A model generated the notes under the pieces. The model saw nothing but the letters and a program-made list of their open reading frames with translations. It searched no databases and was not told the origin of the DNA. 64,000 bases of DNA from Piliocolobus tephrosceles (lineage: Eukaryota > Chordata > Mammalia > Primates > Cercopithecidae): the NCBI RefSeq assembly GCF_002776525.5, contig NW_022327642.1, positions 667,092-731,091 of the forward strand. Direction: 5' to 3'. A program made the translations under genes and the position numbers. Below, piece after piece: positions 48,474-60,789 of the stretch (positions are counted from its first letter, which is position 1; each line of letters begins with the position of its first letter).

Positions 48474-49638
48474 TTACAACTATGATCTAGTAGCTAAAGT
48501 GCTTGTTTTCAGTTTTGTTTATTAGATATTATAGATAGAAAATCAGAAGTCTTGAATACAGGTATAAAACCAATGCTTTTTTGCAAAAGCCATATCTTAT
48601 CATGTGCTAGGGTATAAGTTTTCAGAGATAACAACCATTAGTCGGTGTTTAGGAGACCAACTGGAATAAGGAAAATACAGTTGCTTCCTTTTGGGAATTC
48701 AGGATTGTGAACTTTTAAAGCTACTGATTTTCTAACATTGTCAAGGATAGGTAGGCTGAGCTTTCCTTAGTGGAGGCACAAGATAATGGACCAATTGCTC
48801 ATAATAAAAGTAAAGAAAATGAAATTCGATAAAAGCCTCTGAACAAAGGAGGAGCTTATGAAAAATAAGACAACACAAAGTATGAGGACACTCTAAATCT
48901 CATGAAACTAGAATATTCTTTGGGTATGTTTTTTCTCCTTTTACTTTCTTTTATATACACAGAAGTTGATTTGAAAGGATTTACTTTCCAAAGAAGATAA
49001 TTTTTAATCACATGTAAGGGATTTCAAATGTGCAGGACCTAAAGATAGAAAACAAATTACTGGTGGATTCTTAGATTATAATTGAGCTTAAGGGACGTTT
49101 TATGTAAAAATCCACTGAATGGCTGATTTGATGTTGAGATGTTTAATTGGCTTTTCATGGATGTTAGCTTGTCCAAAATGATTTCATGTTCTTTCTTGAT
49201 AGATATATGAAATATATAATAATCTTTTTCTCATGAGGTCCAGGTATAATGAGAACTGTCTTACAAGAGGCTGACTGAAGATTAATATGGCCAGAAATTG
49301 AAATTCACTTCCTGTATTGGAGGATGCTGTCTAATTAGTTGTGGTTACAGGATTTTTGAACATCAGGTTTGGTAAAAAGATGAAACCTGTAGTCAAAAGT
49401 TACGATATGATCATAGAAGTCCTGATAAACATAACCTCATGCAAACGTAAATGTCACTTAGTTAAGATCAGGAGGCCTGATGTGACAGGTTTGAAATCTT
49501 CACTTGAAATGAGGTTAGTTAGATGATACAGGTTTATCCCAAGTCAGATAAATAGAGAAGAGTCTTATAAACCACTTGTAAGGCCTCTCTTCCTTAAAAG
49601 AGTATATAAGGAGGAAGAGAGGAAGGCAGGGGTGGGAG

Positions 49639-49641
<3 letters not shown>
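48474..49641 (+). other. KCND2 intron 1, unannotated
   Basis: Nothing recognised. Confidence 0.45.

Positions 49642-49670
<29 letters not shown>
49642..49670 (+). repeat. (GA)n microsatellite in a purine-rich stretch
   Basis: About 14 GA units inside a longer purine-rich region (49608-49720). Confidence 0.95.
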
Positions 49671-49673
<3 letters not shown>

Positions 49674-52600
49674 TAGGAGAAAGAAAGGTAAAGAGAGAGA
49701 AAGTAAGGAGGGGTAAGGAGATGATTTGATTCTTACAATGGAACAAAGAATCCTATTCTGTAGCAGGCACCATCCCTTGTATGTAAGCTGTGTTATGTTT
49801 TCATGCTGTCCACTTACTGCCCCCGTTATTTGCCACATTTCAATCCTCACTGGCAAGAGAGCTAAATAAAAATAAGCAAAATACTCAATAAAATGGAACT
49901 CTCATAAAATTAAGGCCACTCCAGTAAAAATTTGTTTTAAGTTTAAACAGCCAGGGCTAACCAAAAAAATCAAGTAAACACCTTTAGTTAAACTAAAAAG
50001 GAACCAAGAACAAACAACAATAGAAAATGGCCTGAGAAGCAAGTCTGAGTTTTGAAATATGAAGTATTTCTGGGAGGATATCAGAGAAAATTAAAGAAAA
50101 ATCTATGTACTTAATCTCATGTCCCTTATCAGGTATCCCAGTAAGAGTTACCTTACACTTCTACCAAAGATTTGAGCCTTGAGTCACAAAATAAACATGT
50201 CCTTCTACTGTCCTGCAGAAATGATCAGTGGGCTTGCCAAGAACAGCAGCTATTCTTTAGCTTCTTCACCTTAGGTCAGACATAAACGTCAGCCAAGTAC
50301 TGCACACACCATGCTTGGAAGCATCGTCCTGCATTTTTAATTTGGAATATTAAAAACAAAATGGCTTCCAACTTTTCATCCAACATCTTTTTTGATTGGA
50401 TCTCTGATTCTTGTTCACCTTTATTTTAGTTGATTTAGAGGAAACTGTTTCACTGAAGCAATACACATACAATTTAATTTTAATAAGTTGTTTTGAAGCT
50501 CACATTGTATTTTTGCTTATTTGTAGTATTCCTAGGCACCAAATAAGAAAATAAATAGTTCATAATTTTATAATGCTCTATGTAGGGCCTTGTCGCGTTT
50601 TAAGGTGCCTCAATATACGTGCTGACAAAATTCTGTCTTCAAAGAACTTCACACTTTAGTTAAAATCTCCTCCACAGATTTTTTTTAACAATGCCTAGTA
50701 CATTGCTTTGCCAATCATAGATGCTGAATAAAGATTTTTTTAAATCTTTACTGTAGAGTTTAAAGGTCCATTCAATTTTAGAAATTTGTATCACTCATAA
50801 CCCTTTCTAGCCACTTCTTCAACCACATATCCTCCGACATACAACTACCTACCTACAGAAATAAAATTCCCATAGAAGCAAAGTCTTCAGGTCAATATAC
50901 ATTAAAATAATTATGCTTGAAATAAACTTAGAATTTTGAGACCTTTTTGATATGCTGATTCATTTCTCTGCAAAACTCTTTTCCAAATACTTATTTATGC
51001 TCTTTTACCGTTGAAAGAAATCCCCTAAATTTCTGTGCTATTTTTCTCATCTCTATGCTGTTGGCTCATAGCTACACATATCTATCCTAGACCACTCTTA
51101 TGAATTTCAAATAATAATTCCCAGCTTTATGTCATCAGAAAATATTATACCCTTGGCTTTTCTGGACAATCAGCAGAAGCAATAGCTATATGGAGAATAT
51201 TTCCAAATCCAATGGAAAATGATTAAACATAGAATATTGTCTAGTAGGCATATTACTCAATATCCGGTACATTAAGAGCTACACGTATATGGAAGTATAT
51301 ATATATATATAATATATATGCTTTGTGTATGTATGCATATATACACATATATATATGTGTGCTTTTTTTCTTGTCTGCCAACTTTATTAAAATTTGGATG
51401 CTTCCTGATGTGGCTAATGAGAAGAATTCTCAGGCATACACAGGGTCACCAGTAATGGTTGCCATGACCAATTACTGCTGTTATCCATAGGTTAGGGATA
51501 GAAGAAAATTTTCTTACCTGACATAAGCAAAATCTCAGGGGCAGAAAAATGAAGAGTGTATTCTGGGCACAGTAAGTAGATTTTTTTGGCACTCAAATAT
51601 CTTTTGAATATTGACTGAACAAGAATGTGAAATCAGTTGTCGCTTTTTGAATCTTAATAAATTCAGCTATGAATGGATTTGAAATTAATCATTGTAGCAC
51701 AAATAATCCATTTATAAATTATATTTGCTCTGGTATTTGTATTTTTATCTATATGATTTTCCCATCATAAGTGCTCAATAAATACTGGTGAAATAAATGA
51801 AATAAAAATGAAAAAAAAAATCTTTCTGTATGCATAGAAATTTGATTCATTTATGAAGGTAGAAATATAATTTTAGCAGGAATATGGAACAGATTGCATT
51901 AGATGGTATTTGAACTTTGTTTTATGCTGTTAACACTTGAGCCCCTAAGTAATCTGTGATATTTGACATGGCATTACTTTACATCTGTAGTACTGTACTC
52001 TGTAACTGTCTTTTGCCATCATTAAGCTTATTATTTATTAATAATCTGAAAAATTGGTGTATATTAGGTGTTGAATAGAATTTAACCACTTGAACGCAAT
52101 TGTTTAGCAGAAACAAACAAATATGATGTCCAGAAACACAGAACAACAAATGCGCAGTCATATACAAAGCATAGCAGGTAAACACAGAATCCAGATTTCA
52201 GTTAATGCAGTGTGCTGACTGTTTCTATGTGCTTTACAATATACATGACACTATGAAGAAATATATAAGTATAAGGGATTAAGTTATGTGCGGATCTGGG
52301 ATTTTGAACCAAAGACCTGTGACGTTAAATCCTGACTCTTCACATTGGCTGATTCTACAGAGCCTGGATGCAGTTAAAAAATATATTTATGTTTTTATGA
52401 TAGAAAATTTGTGAGGTCCTGTTTAAGGCTCTGAAATGACCAGTTGTTTCCTTGAGTTGAATAGAATAAAAGTCAACCATCAATTGTTGTAGCAAATTAG
52501 AGCTCATGGAACATAGAAATTGCAATGACATTTGAACCTGATTTTCCTTCTGCCAAATCCTCCTTTCCTTCTTTTAAACCTGTCCTAGAAAATGTCCAGG

Positions 52601-54240
52601 ATAAATGTAAACTAAATTTTCAGCTTCTTTCTATACCTGTTGTTTTTCTGTCTCTTATTTCTTTGCTAAAACATAATCAGTATTTTTCCCAGATAGTTTA
52701 AGATGCCCCATCTCTGTTGTAGTTTAAATAGTGTGCAACATAAAATGATAAATAATGCAATATTACTATTGATATTATATATTTTTTGTAATATAAATCT
52801 GTCATTTTGTATATAATTATATCAAAGTATAGTAAATGAATATTTAACCCCTGTAAATGTTCTATTTGTGTTTTGGCACACTTCTCTGACAAGAAAGCAA
52901 TAATTTGAATATTACTTTTTATTTTTTTAAGTGTCCATGCTGTCTTTGTCCTAATTGATATTAATTCATCTGCAATATTATCCAAATACCTTTTCTTTCA
53001 CCTTAGTGGTAAGCCATCATATTCTATCACACTTACCTAGATTTAGTGACATGTTTCACAGATATAGACTTTTAAGTGAGATTCTTCAAGTGGGTAGTTC
53101 TTTTTATGTAGAGAATCACAGGATCTTAAATTAAAAGTTTCCTTGGAGAAAACTTTTCCCTGTTCAATATTCTACCCATTTAAAGTTTCTCTTTCCATGG
53201 TATTTTCTACACTTACATGGCCTTCTATGAACTTTTCAAATACTCTGTGTAATTGGAATTTTAAGGCAACACATTGCTTTACAACACAGCTCAATTTTTA
53301 AAACTTGATAAAAAGTTGAGCCGAAATGTACACCTTCTACATTACCCATTTATTCAAATTAGGTATTAAGAGGTTAAACTGAAAATGTTTTCATTTTCAC
53401 ATCCTTTCCAGGGTGATACTTGGAGAAAACTATTATGTTCCTCCTTAGGTTTTTTTTGCTGGGATTACCCTCCCTAAGTCATTCAAACTTTTGCTGTATA
53501 ATGTGATTTCTTGACCTCCTTATTGCCTTAATTTCAAGTCCTCTGAAGCTGATCTGACTGGAAGAGAGTACATTGGAATCATGACCTACCATGACACCAA
53601 CTCTGTGTCTCTGAGTGGATTCTAGTGCATTGACTTGTATGGGTCATGTGGTAAAATATCAGGTCTTTTACTTTTATTTGAAATGCTATAAAACCTTTCC
53701 TTTCTTTATACTGTTGATTCATAGTTGAGAATAAACTCTACCATATTTTTAAGAAATTCTTGTTAAATTTCATTCTGTGAACTAATAAAAATGTATTGTT
53801 TGTGTCTTACCCAGCTACATGGCTCAAATGTCTCCATTAGTCTAATTAATTGGATTACAAAATTAAACAGAATACACAATAGACAATATTCTTCTGGAAA
53901 AGCTATAAAGGAGACTCTTCATTAGTGGAAGTGTTTGTCCAGATCATTGTACCTGAAAGCATTTGCCCAGTGCAACCAGACATTTAAAATCCAGAAGGGA
54001 AGGAGAAGAGAAAGAAGACTCTAAAACAAATTCTAATTGAATTTTTCTGGCACCCATGTGCTGTTCTGGTTCTGCTTGACCACAGGCTGAGGATAATTCA
54101 GCTTTCTGATGATTTTTCCCTTCACTTTCCATGAGGCTCATCAATAATAAGCCTATTAAGACAACTGGGATGGATAGAGGAAAAGGGTCAGACACACATG
54201 GCTTTCCTGTTTCTTTTCATTTGACCAAAGTCATTTGAAG
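49671..54240 (+). other. KCND2 intron 1, mostly unannotated
   Basis: No exon or RNA gene. It holds one copy of the 40-bp duplication (49895-49934), a TA/CATA-rich low-complexity patch (51296-51360) and a weak MIR-like trace (52275-52370). Confidence 0.45.
49895..49934 (+). repeat. 40-bp duplication, copy 1
   Basis: Identical over 40 bases to 55975-56014, from GGAACTCTCATAAAATTAAG to CAGTAAAAATTTG. The flanks are unrelated. It is probably the source copy, because it sits in uninterrupted sequence. Confidence 0.9.
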
Positions 54241-54244
54241 AGAT

Positions 54245-54450
54245 GAAATGCAATCATCATTATTATCATTGTTATCACAGAAGCTTTCAATGAGTAATTA
54301 CCCTGAGTCTGCACCATTCTCAGCTCTGCTTAACATATACAGTGTATGTTTGATTATGTGTTAATCTACAACATAAGTGTTACCTTTATTTTACAGTTAA
54401 AAAATGTGACTCAGAAATGATTGATGTTAGTTCTATCTCCCAAACATGTG
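54245..54450 (-). mobile_element. MIR SINE, diverged
   Basis: Antisense MIR trace ending TTTATTTTACAGTTAAAAAA, then GTGACTCAGAAATGATTG. Confidence 0.5.
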
Positions 54451-55858
54451 CATTATCTGTAGAAGCACATAGGGTCAGCAATTATTTATATTTGTCAAAT
54501 AATTAGTAGTTGTAATGTCAACTGTGAGTCTTGATGTAGAAATGCTGTTTAAAAAGTTTTGGTTCAAAGTATGTTACAACCAGCAATGACAAAACCAAAT
54601 TCTCTGCTCTTGAAGTATATATTTAGAGACTACCATAATACACTACTAATGCATTCGTTTGTGATTTGCAAAGTTTAAAATTTCTAATTTAAGTCCCTCA
54701 ACATAAAAAAGCAATTCTCAACACAACCATTCTAAAATAATTTAGTGAAAAGGTGGGTAGATCATGGAGGCTTGTTTATTTCATCTAAGTAGAGAAGGAA
54801 ATAATCCTCTAAGATGTTTTGGATGTTTGAAGTTATCCAAGCATCATTGAAATAATACATGACTGGTTAAAATATACATTCATTATAGCAGAAAGGGCTG
54901 ATTATGTTACTACTTTAGAAATTGAGTTTATATTGAATACAAACAGTTGTAGACTCTTATCTGGCTTGCTTATTGGTCATGTCAGCAATAATGAATATAT
55001 TTATCGAGTATGAAATTCATGTCAGCTTACTCTTGTTAAATGGATAAACACTGTTTTTAGCAACTGTAATAATTTTTCTCCTATAATTATATTTATTATA
55101 TTATCTCTCATTTATAAAATCACGAGATCTGATTATTAGTGCCATATAATATAAAAAGTTATGATTATGAAATACGTTTACATATTTATAAAGACATTTT
55201 TATCTAACTGAAAGTTTAGAGAGAACATACGTATAGATTATAGCAAACACCTTAGAATGGTTTCAGAGTGTACTGAACATTAATTAGGACTCGATTAAAA
55301 ACCATTCCTATAATGAAAGAATTTTTTAAAAAATTGTTAATGTGACATAGATTTGAAGAAAAATAATCTTATTAGCCAAACACTTATACCTCTTATATTA
55401 TGTTTACTTTGTTTATGTTTCTTTCATCTATCTATATAAAGATATGTACATACACACATATACGTATATACACATCTATATACATGCACACATATATAGA
55501 CATACATGTGTGTGTATGCCAATAAAATACGTTTGCAATGTATCTTTATCTTGTACTCTCGCCTATGTTAGAAACTCTTGAAGATCAGGACGTGTATCTA
55601 ACTTAATTTGTTCTGATACTCTGGGCATTGAATACATTCTTTTGCTGAGTTTTATGTTGGTTTTGATGAAAATACACAGTATTTTATTTATAAAGGGGAA
55701 TTATCTTGACTTGTAGATAATGATTTTTCAATATGTAGCAGTAAGAATTCATATTGATGCCAGAGAAGCAAATTCAATAAAACATCAGTTTAGTTCAGCT
55801 TTGACTGCAAGATTATTGTTCTGTTTCAGTAGTTATTAGAAAATATCAAGATCTCTTC
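54451..55858 (+). other. KCND2 intron 1, unannotated AT-rich
   Basis: No gene or clear repeat apart from a CATA-rich low-complexity patch at 55440-55520. Confidence 0.45.
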
Positions 55859-55950
55859 TTTCATTTATTCAGCAAATATTTGAGTGCCTACACTGGGCCA
55901 TGTTCTTTCTAAGTGTTAATGATACAAGATTAATGAGGCATATTTTCTGC

Positions 55951-55975
55951 CGTGTACATTGGAATCATGTACACG
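55951..55975. repeat. Perfect hairpin at the edge of the L2 insertion
   Basis: Nine-base arms CGTGTACAT (55951-55959) and ATGTACACG (55967-55975) around a 7-base loop. The right arm runs directly into the 40-bp duplicated segment. Confidence 0.85.
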
Positions 55976-56014
55976 GAACTCTCATAAAATTAAGGCCACT
56001 CCAGTAAAAATTTG
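55975..56014 (+). repeat. 40-bp duplication, copy 2
   Basis: Exact match to 49895-49934, located inside the broken L2 and followed by a short unique stretch and a CA repeat. Confidence 0.9.
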
Positions 56015-56037
56015 GAAAAAAACATGTCATGGAGTAG

Positions 56038-56064
56038 ACACACACACACACACACACACACACA
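56038..56064 (+). repeat. (CA)n microsatellite
   Basis: About 13 units, within the segment that interrupts the L2. Confidence 0.95.
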
Positions 56065-56317
56065 TTCTACATTACAGTGCAAAGAGTAAGGTAATAAAAC
56101 TTATGTCAGGAGATTATGGTGCTTGGGGAGGGACACCTAATCTCGTGAGGAGTTTCACAAAAGACTTGCTAATGGTAGGTTCTGAATGAAGCATTTGAGG
56201 ATGTATATGAGCTATCAAGAGGAATGGGAATAAAGAGTGGGAAGAATATTCCAGATGGAGGGAATGGCAGATCAAAGAGACAAGGAGAATATTTTTAGCC
56301 ATAATATACAAATACCA

Positions 56318-56520
56318 GTTATTATGTGTTAATTTACTAGTACTTGTACTAAGATTTTTACCTGGATCCTCTAATTTATGCCTTGCAGAAACTTTATGAA
56401 TTAAGTGAAATTTTTCTCACTATTTTGCAGATGAGATAATGCAAACTGGAGGTGCAAGTGTAGGTGAAGCTGAGATTCAAATGCAGTCAGTCTGACCCCA
56501 GAATCCCTGCTGTTAAACAC
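56318..56520 (-). mobile_element. MIR SINE
   Basis: Antisense MIR: TAATTTATGCCTTGCAG, CTATTTTGCAGATGAGATAA, GATTCAAATGCAGTCAGTC. Confidence 0.78.
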
Positions 56521-57654
56521 CCCTTTATCTACAGTCTTACCATCTTGGGTTAGGACATTCCAAAAATTCAGAGTGACTATTAATTCTTTCCCAAGGAAGA
56601 ATTCATAAACAACTGGACTGGAGTCCCACAACAAAGGTTCATGGGAATATTTGAGGTAAACACTGAATACTCAAGTATAATCTACAAAAATTTGAACACT
56701 TTCTAATGTATAGCATTACATATTTAAATGTGTTTTTCACACATTGAAGAGTTTGGCATATCTCTTTCTACTGCTGGAAAACTTATATATAGTCATTCAG
56801 TCTCCTTTTGGCAGGGTCAGGATTTCAGTTATGTATGATATGTAAAAATTTTAAGTGTTGTATTTTGGGTTGACATTTCTTCCAACTTTGGAAAGCTATG
56901 TTTTACGTATCATGCCTTTCCAACTGGAGTGTTTGAGGTTATACTTCTAATTGTGACTTTTGTCCTACAAATTTTCACAAAGTTTCTAAGTACTGGATCT
57001 CATTAAGTTTAATTCCTAGGACCATAGAGAGAGGAAATACCTGTTTCAATTTAATCTCTTAAAAATGAATTTTCTATTTCAATTAATTCTCCTGAGAAAG
57101 ACTTAGCTCTAATAATTAGTTTCACATTATATTACATTTTTATAAACCAGAATTCAGTATGTGCCAATAGTATGATCATATGGAAATGGTAATTGTTTGC
57201 TTAAGAGAGCCTTTTTAGTTCATAGTAAAATGGTCTAAGAATGAATTCTTTATAGTCATTCTCATTCTCTGAGTGGTACTCATTACAGCAATTGGACAGA
57301 TCACTTTAAATGCAATACTGTATTATACATAGTGGCTAAGAGAAGCAATTTTCCAATATTTAGAGAAAGGAAGCATCAAACATTTGAAATAGTCATTGGA
57401 TCTGTTGGCTAGGGTAGAATAAACCACAGCCAGACCTGTAATTAAGGTATCAATTTAAAAATCCAGTAATAAACAATTAGAATGCTGAAAACACTATGCT
57501 TCTTATCCATTTAGCGATTATTTTCTGATAATTTTTAAGCAGTTTTTTTAAGAATTGTAGTTTTCACATGAAAAGGAGGCATGATAACACAGCTCTTTTT
57601 ATTAGTTGAAAGCTTTAATTTGATATATTTTATGATATTGCTTTAAATCAGTTT
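56521..57654 (+). other. KCND2 intron 1, unannotated
   Basis: AT-rich; nothing recognised. Confidence 0.45.
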
Positions 57655-58265
57655 TTTTATTTTATTGTTTATTTGTGTAATTTAATAGGTACAAGTGTGA
57701 TTTTGTTACATGGATATATTGGGTAGCGATGAAATCCGGGCATTCATATGCATCCATTACCTGTATCATGTACATTGTATCTATTAAATAATTTGTTATC
57801 ATTCACTCCCCCCAGCTCTTCCAAATGTCTATCTGTCCAAATGTCTATCCAATGAGATAGACATCTCTAATGTCTATCATGCCACTCTCTACGTCCACAT
57901 GTACACATTACTTAGTTCCTACTTATAAGTGAGAACATTGGTATTTGTCTTTCTGTGTTTGAGTTGTTTTATTCAAAATAATGACCTCCACTTACATCTG
58001 TGTTGTTGCAGAAGACATCATTTCATTCTTTTTATGGCTGAACAGTATTTCATTGTGTACCTAGACCACATTTTCTGTTTGTGATCCATCGCTGAACACT
58101 TAGGTTGATTTCATATCTTTGTTATGGTGAATAGTGCCACAATTAACACAAGAGTGCAGATATCTTGTTGATACAATGACCTGTTTTTCCTTTGAGGAGA
58201 TACCCAGTAGTGGGATTGCTAAATGGAATGGCAGTTTTAGTTTTAGATTATTTAAAAATAATTTC
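57655..58265 (-). mobile_element. L1 3' end, antisense
   Basis: From the 3'UTR (ATTTAATAGGTACAAGTGTG) through TACTTATAAGTGAGAACAT into ORF2 (GGAGATACCCAGTAGTGG). 5'-truncated. It contains a local expansion of the TGTCTATC unit at 57820-57880. Confidence 0.88.
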
Positions 58266-58545
58266 TCTGCATCATTATTATTTTTCAGAAACTTCAGTTT
58301 TAAACATTTCTACTCATGTAAACTTCTGTTATATTTAACTTCTGTTAAATGCACTTCTGTTCACAAATGGCTGTGATTTGTCATGAATTTTCAAGCCTCT
58401 TGTGCTGCAATTGAAATATTTTGGATAACTTTTTTGGATTTTATGTTTGTTCTGTTGAGTAAAAGTCATTATAAATAATATTAACTTTGCATTTTTAAAT
58501 GAGTACTCTTTCAAACTGTGTTACTGCCTGAAAATTTAGTTTAGC
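58266..58545 (+). other. KCND2 intron 1, unannotated
   Basis: Includes short repeats of ACTTCTGTT (58320-58355); nothing else recognised. Confidence 0.4.
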
Positions 58546-58756
58546 ATTGTCCAGTAGAACTTTCTGTGACGGTGGAAATGGTCTACATTTGTTCAGTTCA
58601 GTACAGTAGCCACTAAACACATGTGGCTATTCAATATCTGGAATATGGCTAGGCTGACTGGGGAATTGAAATTGTAATATTGCTTAATATTACTTATCTT
58701 AATTTAAATGGTTCTATGTGGGTAGTATCCACTGCGTTGGATAGATCAACTCTTGT
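58546..58756. mobile_element. MER-type DNA transposon (MITE) remnant
   Basis: TTGTCCAGTAGAACTTTCTG, AGTAGCCACTAAACACATG and TGTGGCTATTCAATATCTGG match a common short mammalian DNA transposon. The family number is not certain. Confidence 0.6.
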
Positions 58757-59495
58757 TACTACATCTTAACAGCGTGACTAGTAAAGTTTTGTATTTCTAA
58801 AGATGCGTAATTGACATATTAACTTAGAGGGACATACATATCAAAAAACAGTCTCTCTCCACACGGGTATCACAGACTTCTCTAGGGGACATCCTCTCCC
58901 TAGCTAATTTTATGGTAAACAATCACCAAAAGGGGAACTCATTTAACTGGAACATCCCAGTCATAGTAATGTGTTATGGTGATATTGAAAACTATAGTAG
59001 AGTTTCACATTGAGAAGAACCAGAAATCTGAAATATACCAGTCTAATGACTAAAATTTTTGGCCACCTGTACTTTTCAGTCCAGGTGTTTAGTGATTGAT
59101 GATTTCATGATTTTAAATTGAATATCAGTATTATTTAGATGATGGATGATTGGAAGTGCTTCGTTATGCAGCCATACATTTCTGGTGTTCCTGCTAATAA
59201 TCTCTAAAAATAAGTATTGAGAACCGGTCACAAAAACTTTTCTGTGATAAGAACATTGATTTAAACATTTATTTTAGTGTCGTCTTAACTGAGTTTAAAA
59301 CAATATATGTTAGACCAAAGTAAGAAATGTTTCCGTCAAAGCCTAATCTTTTAAAAACTACACAGAGAATGAAAATCCATTTTTCTTCTTCTCATGCAAA
59401 TTACTAATACTTGAGCACTACTATTAGAAAGCGTAGGGAAGTCTTACACTTTACCTCTTATTGCTGTTGGTTCTTGCTGAATCGCAAGTGAAAGT
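58757..59495 (+). other. KCND2 intron 1, unannotated
   Basis: Nothing recognised. Confidence 0.45.
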
Positions 59496-59513
59496 AAAGA
59501 AATTGAGAATGGA

Positions 59514-59816
59514 GGCCTGGTGCAGTGGCTCATGCCTTTAATCCCAGCATTTTGGAAGGCCGTGGTGGGTGGATCACCTGAGGTCAGGAGTTCAAGACCA
59601 GCCTGGCCAACATGGGTGAAACCCCGTCTCTACTAAAAATACAAAAAACTAGCCGGGGGCAGTGGCAGATGCCTGTAATCTCAGCTACTCAAGAAACTGA
59701 GGCAGGAGAATCACTTGAACCTGGGAGGCAGAGGTGGCAGTGAGCTGAGATTGTGCCACAGCACTCCCAGCCTGGGCAATAAGAGTGAAACTCTGTCTAA
59801 AAAAAAAAAAAAAAAG
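59514..59816 (+). mobile_element. AluS-like, sense, with target duplication
   Basis: Full-length dimer with an A-tail. Perfect 18-bp duplication AAAGAAATTGAGAATGGA at 59496-59513 and 59817-59834. Confidence 0.96.
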
Positions 59817-59834
59817 AAAGAAATTGAGAATGGA

Positions 59835-60675
59835 TTCACTGCTTAATAGTAAAGTATATCATTTAGTCTTGCTTGTTATTATTATTTTCTTACTAACACG
59901 TTTTACTGTCTGGCAAAAGAAAGAAGTAGACAGATGCCATTCACTAACGTAAATAAATGAGTCAGTATCAGTGAGTTGAGAGCTTAATAGGAAGTGAGAT
60001 TTACTGTTACCAGATATTCACTATTCTTTTGTGTGTGTGTGTGTGTGGTATGACGTGTGTGTGAAAGTTCTCCTGGATGTCTCAAGTTTTCACTACCTTG
60101 TTCTTTTAATAATGGTCACTCATTTCCAAGCATAACATCTGTATAGTTTAGAGTTAGATTCAGCTATGAGTAATAGAAAACCTAAAACTAAAAATTATTT
60201 AAACAAGAGACATTTCTTTATTTCTCATATGAAGTTGATATTCTAGAGCTGCTTTGGTTATTTCTTCATCAGAGACAGAGGCTTCTTTCCTCAAGTTCTC
60301 TGCCAAATAAAACATATGGTTTTCACCTTATGATCAAGGTGGCTATTATATCACATCTGCATTCCACAGAGTAGGAAGAAGAAAAGAAAGGAAAAGAGGC
60401 AAAGTCCTATGCTACTTGTCATTGAAGAGATTTCTTGGTAGTTTCCACATAAAATTATTTTTTTCCAAGCATGAATATAGCCCGGCCTGCTTGCAAGGTG
60501 GCTGATCCAGAGGTTTTTGACAGAAAATATGAAGTATTAAGTTCCTAATAGTAAGGTATTCCTTGAAGAGTAATGTTGAAATAGAATGACTTCTCTGCCT
60601 TGTTGTAGAAACAGATGATTATTTTAGCATATATCACTACTATTTATAGTGTACATAGCCAGAGCTCTGCCAATA
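59835..60675 (+). other. KCND2 intron 1, mostly unannotated
   Basis: Contains (GT)8 at 60031-60047. The stretch 60110-60500 looks like a diverged ancient repeat but could not be placed. Confidence 0.4.
60031..60047 (+). repeat. (GT)n microsatellite
   Basis: Eight GT units. Confidence 0.9.
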
Positions 60676-60686
60676 AACATGCAGAA

Positions 60687-60789
60687 TATTTTTATTTTTA
60701 TTTTGAGACGGAGTCTCGCTCTGTCGCCCAGGCTGGAGTGCGGTGGCTGGATCTCAGCTTACTGCAAGCTCTGCCTCCTGGGTTTACAC
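60687..60789 (-). mobile_element. Severely 5'-truncated young Alu, antisense
   Basis: Only the Alu 3' end (about 80 bases) plus a T-rich tail. The 11-bp duplication AACATGCAGAA lies at 60676-60686 and 60790-60800. GGCTGGATCTC looks like a one-base derivative of the monkey-type GGCCGGATCTC. Confidence 0.88.

Larger units (their letters stand above)
55859..56310 (-). mobile_element. L2 LINE fragment interrupted by an insertion
   Basis: Antisense L2 from CATTTATTCAGCAAATATTTG to ATTTTCTGC (about 55950), resuming at ACATTACAGTGC (about 56070) and running to GGGAATGGCAGATCAAAG. About 115 bases of foreign sequence replace part of the copy. Confidence 0.75.

Noticed and set aside
52275..52370. Possible antisense MIR
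   Set aside because: Only a short stretch (ATCTGGGATTTTGAACC) resembles MIR, which is too weak for a feature.
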